Source of the DNA: Astropecten irregularis
Lineage: Eukaryota > Echinodermata > Asteroidea > Paxillosida > Astropectinidae
Direction: 5' to 3'
Assembly: GCA_963971285.1 (NCBI GenBank)
Contig: OZ020259.1
Location: 9,734,001-9,798,000, forward strand
Length of the DNA: 64,000 nt
In this document: positions 53,775 to 64,000 of the stretch, one piece after another
Layout of the letters: every line of letters begins with the position of its first letter
Numbering within the stretch: the first letter of the stretch is position 1
Program-made: the position numbers and the translations under genes
Notes under the pieces: model-generated
Database searches by the model: none
Told to the model about the DNA's origin: nothing
Seen by the model: the letters and a program-made list of their open reading frames with translations, nothing else

Positions 53775-55327
53775 CCCTCGAAAACCGGTAGGCCTACAGT
53801 TACATCGAGGATAACTCTACTCTCGTCTTGGAAAATATAACCCTCTTCCCATAATGGCCGTCAGTGAAATACTTTCCCTTTAGTATTATTATTAACAAGA
53901 AGTTAGCCTCCATGGCCTACCTAACGTTAGGTCAACATGATTAACTCAACATGTGCGCTGCCCTACGACTACGTAGCCTACCCAGGAGTCACATATTATC
54001 ATTATCAAAGCACAGCACAGTGGTCACTGACCTGACAGAGCTTAGTTTCCGTAGTCCAACGATGGAAATAATGGAATATGGTTTTCCAGTCAAGATGTTA
54101 GTACCCAGTTCTCTTGTACTTTGTAAACGTCCTTCGAAAATGTTACCAACCACACATGTATTTCGTTCACATTATTTCTAACTTCTTTCTACTGTCACTG
54201 AACTCTCTACAGCAAGACAAGTGCATGAAGTGATATACTTAAAGCGCGCCCTCAGGTGTCCATAAGTAAGCGAGTCGTCAATATGGCATGTACACAGTAC
54301 AGTGTACTGTAAAATATGCACACAAAAGCAGAATATGGCAACCATCTGTGAACCCATTCAACATGTTCAATTGTGATGTGCGCACAAGTACAATCGTATT
54401 AATTGGCTGATTTGGCACTGAGTAGGAGGGCATAATTTGTCAAGAAAAAAGGTTGAAATATGGTAAAAGAATAGATAAATAATAGAAATAAAAAAACAAA
54501 ACAAAAATCAAAACGGAAGGTTTTTTAAATTTTTTTTTTTACTTTTGGCAGTGGAAGAGAAGGCTGGGATGGACCCTACCAACCGTGTTAACAAGATCAT
54601 TATCTTAATAAATAGTTAAATACATTTACCCGATGTCTTAACTCGGTCTAACATAACATTCTCTGATACCATACTGTGGCAAGATGTCTCACTTTCATAT
54701 ATCCGACCTCGGAAATGTCTGTCCGTGAAATTTATCCCGGAAAGCTGTTCTACCTACCATTCATTTTCTGTCAATGCCTCTTGTGCAGATCTTGCTGTTT
54801 TAGTTTGTTACATCTTCTTATTTTCTTCCTTCTTAAAGTTGCTACTGTGAAACAGAACTTACATTCAAGTTCCTCTCCTTACCCCTGAAATCCGTCAGCA
54901 CTGTAACTTATTTGTATACCGATTTCTTTGTAACTAACTGATAATAAAGTTAGACAGCCAACTTTTCCAAATAACAATAAAAATGTTTTATTACAAATGA
55001 ATTAAGTTAATGTACTGAAGGTTTTAGTTACAAGTATTTAAACACACGTCATGATTATCTAATGATGTATAATTAAAATAAGGCGAAGCTATAATAAAAG
55101 CTAACTTATGAACTGAGTTAAACTATATTTGTCATTTGAAATAAACGCTACCTAATATTAAAATGAAGAAAAAGATGAATGAGATTATTTACTGTTGTCC
55201 CTACTCTGAGAAGGTAGCTCTATGTTCAAGCAAGGGAGGGAGATAACAGTAAGACTCATGGCTGGCAGTAAGACTGATGAAATGTACCCTCAGCAGCCTT
55301 TTTATAATAGACGCTGAGGCATAAAAC
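53775..55327. other. Non-coding stretch
   Basis: AT-rich with no exon I can support. Short ORFs look random. Confidence 0.45.
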
Positions 55328-56484
55328 AATGGAATAAAGTTGATTTCCAAGGAATGAGTCATACTAGTCAGAAGTTACACTGATACTAAGAATCAAGTCA
55401 CTGGACACTGAGTCACTCAGGGTCACTGGTCACAGTGGTCAGCCCTGTGTCAATCAATGCCAGGAAGTGAAAGTATGTGATCACAACTTGGAAATCAGGA
55501 TGACAATCATGAGTAATCATTACTAATGGATGCTAAAATGATGAAATGCTATAGGTAAAAATAAGCAAATATAAATGGTTATTAGTTACATAGAGGTCAT
55601 GATATAAAGACAAAAGATGGATTGTGATAATTACATTGAATACTAGAAATAATAATATGAAATGATTAAAAAGTGTAAACAGTCTTCATTAGAATATAAA
55701 ATAAAAGAACTATCTGTATTAATAACAATAATGAAACGCTACAAACCATTCACATAATTACAGGTATATCCATTCATCATGTGATTAATTCAGCAATGTT
55801 ATATATAATACACAGACAAGGGTCCTGCAAGCATATCATTTCAAACTGCATATTCTGCCTCATCTGTTTGGAGCTGCTTTCAAACAAGAGGACCATTCTA
55901 CTAAACTCTTTATACTTCAACTAAAGGCTGAATATATTACAAATTTGTCCTTCAGAAAACCATCATCCCTTACAGATGAAACCATTTTTAAAGAACTCAT
56001 AATCAACTTTAGCCATCAACAAAAGATGAAAACATGAACAATTGTAACAAAAATAATAATGTATAAATAAATAAATAAAAATAGGAAAAGTATATGGCAA
56101 TTAAAGGTAATATCATACTTTGGTTTTTGTCAAAGAAATGCAGATTCATGAGCAAAATTATCAAGGAAAATACAAAAAAAAGTGTGACATTCCTTGTCCC
56201 ATACAGGGCTGACTTTTTGAGAAAACAGTGAAAAACTCCGAAAGAATTTCATTAATCTTTTCAACGTTATTATTGATCTTTTAAAGATCTTTTAAATAAA
56301 TGTTTCCTGTTGATTGTAAATGTTCAATTTATACAAGGAATAAGAACAATATAGCACTAATTATATCACAAATTATGTGACATAATGGAAATATCACAGC
56401 ATAGGACAAAACAGGAAGAAGTTAGAATTATTGGAGGCTAGTTTGCACTATTCAATATTTATAGGTAATCTATATATAACTGAC

Positions 56485-59400
56485 CATTTGTAGATTCTTC
56501 TTCAGAGTAGTCATATATATCACTGTCATCATCGTCTTCATCTGTTCCTTCATCAAACCAGTCCAAGTCCTCACCTTGCTCATCACTTTGCTTCTTCTAT
56601 AAACAGAGAGAAAAGTATGCAGCTTGGAATTGTGTGGTCATAAGAAGCATATTCCATCAACTCATGGGACATATATGTATGGGTTTAGGAGCCATCCATA
56701 AAGTACATATGCATGAAATGCCAACTTTTTAGACCCCACCTCCCAACTGTACTCATGGCATACACATTGGTCCCTCCCCCTTGTACACATACGCATTCCA
56801 CATTAGGTTTTTCACTTCTCGTGGTTCCTTGCTTTAGCATCATAAAAATGTCACAGTAATAATGCCGCATTGAGGCCGGTACAGTTATTACGACATCGCT
56901 TTCTGAAGTAAATGATCCAAATGATACCAGATTTCTATACAGTAGTAAGTTCGTGTGTGAAATATTTGCAAGTCAAGTTGCTATCTATCAACAAATACAA
57001 TAGCAAATGTTTCTCATGATAGTCAAATTCATCATTACAATTGCTTCTCAGTATACTTACTTTGCTGACATTGATGCGTCTATTCTTTCTGTCGCTAGCA
57101 TTTTCCATCATATCTTTAGTAATATCTTGCATGCTTGTCAAGGCTCTGAAAATAACAAAGATAAAATTTGTAAATTTCTTGTAAAGCATTTCATGTGAAT
57201 GGCATATTACATCGTTCCTTGGTCACCATGGTTACCTATACAAACATGCCATAACTTTCATCACTTTCAGTGTTGTTTAAAATGCAATCATCAAATAACC
57301 ACAAGGGAAACTGACTGAATTTAAAGTCGTAGAAAAGTTAACAAAGAAAAATTGACTGGAGCGGGATTCGAACCGGCGACCCCCTGAACACTGTACAGGC
57401 ACTCTACCAACTAAGCTATCCAGCCCTACATTAGTTGTTTAAAATGCAATACCTTTCAGCTGCTCTTCGTTTCATTCTACCTCCACCCTCTGGTACTGTA
57501 GTATGATGTAATTGTGGTTGACTGACTACTTCTGGAGGTGGAGCATGTGCTGCTTTCATGTGGTAGGCAAGGCCAGGCTTGCTGGTGTATATTTTACCTG
57601 GGTTGAGACAAATTCAATTAAGGAGATATAAGGTTGACATTTGTAATGTTACACACAATCATAGCTTATGCTGTTCTGAGGTAATATGTCTATATAATGA
57701 CATTCCATTAATCAACATTATATGAGAGTACTCAAATGATTTGCATGAGCTTTGCTACATGGATACCGGAGAACCACAAGATAGCAGAAAATGAATTCAT
57801 TTTAAACATTTCATTCATCAGATATACATCAATATCTAGAATTCTAGGTAAAACAGTTCCATAATGCAAAACGCATAGCAAATGCTTGAAAAGTGCTGTT
57901 GTATTGAAGGTAGTATTATACTTTGGTAAGAAACCAAAACAGAAATGTTCATAGATTTAAGTATAACTTACATGGTATGAAGATGGTGGTGGTAGAAAAA
58001 TACCTTTAAAAATTGTCCACCTTTGTGTATTTATCCAGAAATTAGTAAAACAACGACCGAAAATCTTTTCGATCTTTAAAAGATAAAAAATAAAAGAGAA
58101 AAGACTTAAGAAATACTGTGGCTGTTTTTCACTATTTTCTCAAAAAGTGGGCACCGTATGGGACTGAAATTTTCTCAGATGACTGTTACTGTATCTGTCT
58201 TGGTATTTTTGCCCATGAATCTGTATTTCTTTGATAAAAACCAAAATATGATATTACCTTTAAGATGTACACAGAGACAAACCACCTACCACATACTTCA
58301 CACTTGAATTCTAAAGATTCTTTGCCGCAAGTCCTCTCATGATAACGGTAACCACACATGGTACTAAAGGTCTTCTTACAGTCTGGTACACGGCACGTTA
58401 GCTTGCCTATCTTGCGTAGAATAAGATGCAAGTCTGTACCGTCTAGTTCCTGACCATCACCTGCAATCTCTTGACTCTGTGAGTTGAAACATACAATGAG
58501 AATCTTTTACATGGATGTCTTTTCCAGACTTTGATTTGAATATGTAAATTGATCTTCCTACTTTCTAGGAGTAATATGTGATATAAAAACATTCAATGAT
58601 AATTTCAGTCAGTTTCCCTTGTGGTTATTTGTTAATGAATGTTACATTAAATTTATTATCTCTTGAGGTAATTTGTTGAATGCCTACTTGAATCATGCAT
58701 CACCCAATAGACATTGAAGACTGGATGGATTTGAGATGGACCTATAAGGAATAACACCTATGGTCACAATATGCTACATGTAATAGTAATTGCAGTGTGG
58801 CTACAGAGAATGGATATCAGACCTATTACTAGACTGTATACAGTGTGGCGCATTCCTGTCCATTCACAAGAATTAGGAGTCTGTAGGAATGGATCGGATA
58901 TTTCACAATTTACGTATTAACAGCAAACAAAACTCCCCAAAAAGCTAAAATAATACAAACCGTATCGGAGTGAGCAGCTAGGAGATGGTATTTAAGTCCT
59001 GCTGAGGATTGAAACTCTCTCTGGCAATGGTGACATGGATAGCAATCAGGCTGCAAGACAAACACACACAAGGATTAATCACAAACCGACTGTTTGTAAT
59101 GGATAAAGAATGCTAACCTTATATGGAAGATAATAAAACAAAACAGCTTGAAGATGCAAGATACATCTTTGCAGAAGATCAGCTATTTTATACAAGTTCA
59201 TATCTTTGATCAATTCCAAGGTACAAGGCACTGCCACTTTGGAATAGTAGGAAAGTTCATGAAAATTATTCAATGAAAGATGAAGACAACAAATTTCTCC
59301 ATTTATCCCCATCTTAAATGTCACAAACAGAAACTATTCAATTGTTTGTTATTATTTTGATACATGAAAATACCTTATTATTAATACAAAGAATAATTTG

Positions 59401-61059
59401 TATGAAATCCATAATAGGGCAACAATCTCAGAGACCAGTGAATTAAAATAAACCCAATAGATTTCCCTTGTTAGGAAATCCAGCTGAATCAAACTTTACA
59501 GACTAAGGTTTTGGACTACAAATATTAAAAACAAAACAAAGAAAAACATTTCGGAAGGCAAAATTCTTTAGAGGAAAAATATTAGAGCAACTAAAAATTG
59601 TTGCCCTAATATGGTTTGTTGCCCTAACAAAGCTATTCTTCCGTCAGGTCCGTAAAAACTGTTGCCCTAATGTTGAAGCTAGTGAAATAATATTAATATA
59701 CACCCCTAACTTTAGTATTACAATACGTTGTGTATTATTGTTGCTATGAAACTTGTAATGGCTTAAACTTATCATAAATGTCATGAAATCAATCACATGT
59801 ACATGACGTATAAGAACCATCATTGGATACAATGGTTTATCCTTGGTGAGCTGGATTACGATTGATCGTATTGCTTTGTGAAATCTAACATTGAAGTGGT
59901 TATACATGTAAATGTTTAAATGTCATCTGATTATACATGTAAGTCTAATGCAGCATGACATGATATCTACACCATAGAGCAGCAACCTACTTTATTTGCA
60001 GAGCAGACGTCATAGTGTTGTTGCATGGATTCCGGGAAACGTCGTCTACAGTAGCAAATAGGGCACTTGGCATAACCTAATTCTTGGCACTGCGTTTTCC
60101 ACAATTCAACCTGATTTGGGCTGGACGTCTGATCTGTGTTGTCTTTGACGCAATAAAACAAAACATTGCCATCAAGAACATGTTGTTAATGTGAATGAGC
60201 AAAGTGCAATTTGAAAGTCCTTGGAAAATTGAAGTAATATACCACAATCACATATGGTGTTCATTTGCAGAAAATGGACAATAAAAGATTAACATAACTG
60301 TAATTTTAGGATATTAGCAACAGCTTATGGATTGATTAAGGCCTGAAATACAATGACAACAGCTAATTTAGTAAGCAGCTTATAAACCAACATCTCGGGG
60401 AAAAAAAATACGGTAATTTGTTATTTAATCCTGCAATTCACCTACCTAAATAAACCAATATAAAATGAAATGAAATATAAAAATGCAGTTACGGTAATTC
60501 AAATGTTTTTAATTTGCAACATGCACATTGCACAATTTCTTTCTACCATGTTTGTTCCACTGCTGTAGATTATTGGTTCAATTAGCCACATGAAGCTTGA
60601 TGGCAACTATAACATTTTGCGAATAAAAAATATCATTTACTGATAATGAGTAAAGCTTTGGGTCATATTTCAAGCAAAAGTAAAGTATTAAGTTCAGTGC
60701 AAGATACCAACTGTTTACATGATACATAGTGTATTTGAAATTTTGAATAACAGTGTAGCTCTGCTACGCTGGCACCATGATTTGATTGGGGTGAAGTGGG
60801 TAGGGGGAAATATCACATCTGATTTCTACTTTTCAAGTGGTCAGTGTAACTTACCTGTTGACAGAGGCATCAGTCATGTTGCAAAGACAAATGATTAATG
60901 AAAAGGCCTTAATGAAAGTCCCCTTACCTGAATATTTGGAGTCGCCTCCGACTGTCGCACTTGAATCTCTCTTTGGACGTCCTCGTTGTCTTACGCTTTG
61001 AGGGCTTGGCAAGCACATCTCTGATGAGATTGCTTTATTCTTGTCCGACTGCTGACAAT
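56485..61059 (-). CDS. Partial duplicate of the zinc-finger half (exons 2-8), copy B
   Basis: Exons at 60928-61059, 59991-60142, 58961-59050, 58290-58476, 57453-57597, 57061-57145 and 56485-56596 match copy A in length and phase, with splice sites kept. It encodes the AT-hook RQRGRPKRD, the same four fingers, the basic linker and the acidic linker; no first exon and no WD40 exons are present. Differences from copy A are few and open: E to G in the AT-hook, F to S after finger 2, S/N/A to C/R/S in finger 3, N to D and N to S in the linker. Lies upstream of the whole gene, same strand. It could be exon repetition in a larger transcript, a separate finger gene, or an assembly of two haplotypes. 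Confidence 0.7.
57285..57430 (-). mobile_element. Family B tRNA-like SINE in copy B
   Basis: gcgggattcgaaccggcgac ... accaactaagctatccagcc. The same insertion as at 42,300 and 63,790. Confidence 0.68.
57905..58265. mobile_element. MITE family R in copy B
   Basis: Same insertion as at 42,930-43,290, with small differences. Confidence 0.62.
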
Positions 61060-61129
61060 CTAAGGCAATCAATACATGGATAAAAGTCTTCAACATATTC
61101 ATTTATTTCAAATTATTAAAAAGTGAACA

Positions 61130-61800
61130 AAGAAAAATTGAATGAATGAATTAAAAAGCCGTATCCTCTTTGAGTGATCCCCCATGTACCGTTCCAAGGT
61201 TGCAGCATTGTTGCATGTATCATTGAAACGATCCCTGGGGTATGGCGGTGTGTGCGTGGTTTCATGGCTTCTGACTGCCAAATGAACAAAGATAGTTGAC
61301 TATCGGGGTCACCACCAACATAGGGCTGGATGGCTCAGTTGGTAGAGCGCCTGTACGGTATTCAGGAGGTCGCCGGTTCGAATCCCACTCCAGTCAATTT
61401 TTCTTTGTTCACTTTTCAAAAATTGAATGGAATGGGATTCAAACCAGAGACCCCAAAATACCGTACCGGTGCTCTTACCAACTGAGCTATCCAGCCCTGC
61501 ATGTATGTTGGTGGTGTCTCTAATAGTCAATTATCTTTGTTCTTTTGGCAGTCAGAAGCCATGAAACCACTCACATACCGCTATATTTTATTGATACGTG
61601 CAGTAAAGATAATTTAAGTTTAGGGACACAACCAACATAGGGCTCAGTTGGTAGAGTGCCGGTATGGTATTCCGGAGGTAGCTGGTTAGAGTCCTGATCC
61701 AGTCGATTTTTCTTTGTTCACTTTTCAATGACTTAAAATTAATCCAGATAATTTCCCTTGTGGATATTTATTGACTAATTTATTTCGGCCTGACATTTCG
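61130..61800. mobile_element. Cluster of family B tRNA-like SINEs in copy B
   Basis: A complete + core (61,324-61,396) faces a minus copy (61,425-61,500), and a third + copy lies at about 61,640-61,760. This keeps the 50 bp missing from copy A at 46,388. Confidence 0.68.
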
Positions 61801-61833
61801 ATCCTAGCAGATCTTTAGCTGTCGATAAAAAAG

Positions 61834-64000
61834 AATGGAATAAAGTTGATTTCCAAGGAATGAGTCATACTAGTCAGAAGTTACACTGATACTAAGAATC
61901 AAGTCACTGGACACTGAGTCACTCAGGGTCACTGGTCACAGTGGTCAGCCCTGTGTCAATCAATGCCAGGAAGTGAAAGTATGTGATCACAACTTGGAAA
62001 TCAGGATGACAATCATGAGTAATCATTACTAATGGATGCTAAAATGATGAAATGCTATAGGTAAAAATAAGCAAATATAAATGGTTATTAGTTACATAGA
62101 GGTCATGATATAAAGACAAAAGATGGATTGTGATAATTACATTGAATACTAGAAATAATAATATGAAATGATTAAAAAGTGTAAACAGTCTTCATTAGAA
62201 TATAAAATAAAAGAACTATCTGTATTAATAACAATAATGAAACGCTACAAACCATTCACATAATTACAGGTATATCCATTCATCATGTGATTAATTCAGC
62301 AATGTTATATATAATACACAGACAAGGGTCCTGCAAGCATATCATTTCAAACTGCATATTCTGCCTCATCTGTTTGGAGCTGCTTTCAAACAAGAGGACC
62401 ATTCTACTAAACTCTTTATACTTCAACTAAAGGCTGAATATATTACAAATTTGTCCTTCAGAAAACCATCATCCCTTACAGATGAAACCATTTTTAAAGA
62501 ACTCATAATCAACTTTAGCCATCAACAAAAGATGAAAACATGAACAATTGTAACAAAAATAATAATGTATAAATAAATAAATAAAAATAGGAAAAGTATA
62601 TGGCAATTAAAGGTAATATCATACTTTGGTTTTTGTCAAAGAAATGCAGATTCATGAGCAAAATTATCAAGGAAAATACAAAAAAAAGTGTGACATTCCT
62701 TGTCCCATACAGGGCTGACTTTTTGAGAAAACAGTGAAAAACTCCGAAAGAATTTCATTAATCTTTTCAACGTTATTATTGATCTTTTAAAGATCTTTTA
62801 AATAAATGTTTCCTGTTGATTGTAAATGTTCAATTTATACAAGGAATAAGAACAATATAGCACTAATTATATCACAAATTATGTGACATAATGGAAATAT
62901 CACAGCATAGGACAAAACAGGAAGAAGTTAGAATTATTGGAGGCTAGTTTGCACTATTCAATATTTATAGGTAATCTATATATAACTGACCATTTGTAGA
63001 TTCTTCTTCAGAGTAGTCATATATATCACTGTCATCATCGTCTTCATCTGTTCCTTCATCAAACCAGTCCAAGTCCTCACCTTGCTCATCACTTTGCTTC
63101 TTCTATAAACAGAGAGAAAAGTATGCAGCTTGGAATTGTGTGGTCATAAGAAGCATATTCCATCAACTCATGGGACATATATGTATGGGTTTAGGAGCCA
63201 TCCATAAAGTACATATGCATGAAATGCCAACTTTTTAGACCCCACCTCCCAACTGTACTCATGGCATACACATTGGTCCCTCCCCCTTGTACACATACGC
63301 ATTCCACATTAGGTTTTTCACTTCTCGTGGTTCCTTGCTTTAGCATCATAAAAATGTCACAGTAATAATGCCGCATTGAGGCCGGTACAGTTATTACGAC
63401 ATCGCTTTCTGAAGTAAATGATCCAAATGATACCAGATTTCTATACAGTAGTAAGTTCGTGTGTGAAATATTTGCAAGTCAAGTTGCTATCTATCAACAA
63501 ATACAATAGCAAATGTTTCTCATGATAGTCAAATTCATCATTACAATTGCTTCTCAGTATACTTACTTTGCTGACATTGATGCGTCTATTCTTTCTGTCG
63601 CTAGCATTTTCCATCATATCTTTAGTAATATCTTGCATGCTTGTCAAGGCTCTGAAAATAACAAAGATAAAATTTGTAAATTTCTTGTAAAGCATTTCAT
63701 GTGAATGGCATATTACATCGTTCCTTGGTCACCATGGTTACCTATACAAACATGCCATAACTTTCATCACTTTCAGTGTTGTTTAAAATGCAATCATCAA
63801 ATAACCACAAGGGAAACTGACTGAATTTAAAGTCGTAGAAAAGTTAACAAAGAAAAATTGACTGGAGCGGGATTCGAACCGGCGACCCCCTGAACACTGT
63901 ACAGGCACTCTACCAACTAAGCTATCCAGCCCTACATTAGTTGTTTAAAATGCAATACCTTTCAGCTGCTCTTCGTTTCATTCTACCTCCACCCTCTGGT
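61834..64000. repeat. 6,506-bp tandem unit, second copy (cut by the window end)
   Basis: Matches 55,328-57,494 throughout as far as I compared. Confidence 0.93.
62991..64000 (-). CDS. Copy B' of exons 8, 7 and part of 6
   Basis: Exons at 62991-63102, 63567-63651 and from 63959 to the window end. Same residues as copy B in all three. Confidence 0.65.

Larger units (their letters stand above)
55328..61833. repeat. 6,506-bp tandem unit, first copy
   Basis: Everything from 55,328 recurs from 61,834 at a constant offset of 6,506, with no difference seen in the parts compared. The junction has only aat in common. Most of the unit (56,306-61,833) is also the diverged duplicate of 41,247-46,833. 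Confidence 0.93.

Overview
The window is gene-sparse, intron-rich, AT-leaning animal DNA. Two multi-exon host genes with animal-type GT-AG introns face each other tail to tail, among many SINEs, MITEs, Penelope-like elements (PLEs) and a degraded Gypsy-type LTR cluster. The style (frequent tacatgtac and taccggta words, GIY-YIG Penelope elements, tRNA-like SINEs, a BMP5-8 gene) suggests a marine invertebrate deuterostome such as an echinoderm, hemichordate or lancelet. This is an inference; the species cannot be fixed from the sequence.

Left part (1-16,651, + strand): the last four coding exons of a BMP5/6/7/8-type TGF-beta ligand (372-520, 2512-2730, 4927-5003, 16391-16651). They encode the end of the prodomain, a basic cleavage site and the complete seven-cysteine mature domain. 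Its introns hold tRNA-like SINEs, a 17-bp minisatellite of about 1.7 kb, a fossil Gypsy-type cluster of about 9.4 kb on the minus strand (itself hit by a Harbinger-like MITE) and a PLE reverse-transcriptase fragment.

Middle (16.7-28 kb): non-coding sequence with a mariner-like MITE, inverted-repeat elements and two PLE remnants pointing at each other across a 63-bp minisatellite that appears to derive from the PLE 3' end. A Mutator-like MITE with a 9-bp target duplication lies near 27.2 kb.

Right part (28,071-47,881, minus strand): a gene I could assemble from 21 coding exons with every splice phase consistent (1135 residues). Its N-terminal half has an AT-hook, an RG-repeat tail and four C2HC/C2H2-type zinc fingers resembling ZNF512. 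Its C-terminal half is a WD40 protein resembling GTF3C2 (TFIIIC110). Upstream of its first coding exon lie a nested hAT MITE, a 129-bp satellite and a large inverted repeat (51.6-53.8 kb).

Far right (55.3-64 kb): the zinc-finger half of that gene (exons 2-8, 41.2-46.8 kb) reappears at 56.3-61.8 kb in the same orientation, diverged but open. That copy sits in a 6,506-bp unit which begins again at 61,834 with no difference I could see before the window ends.
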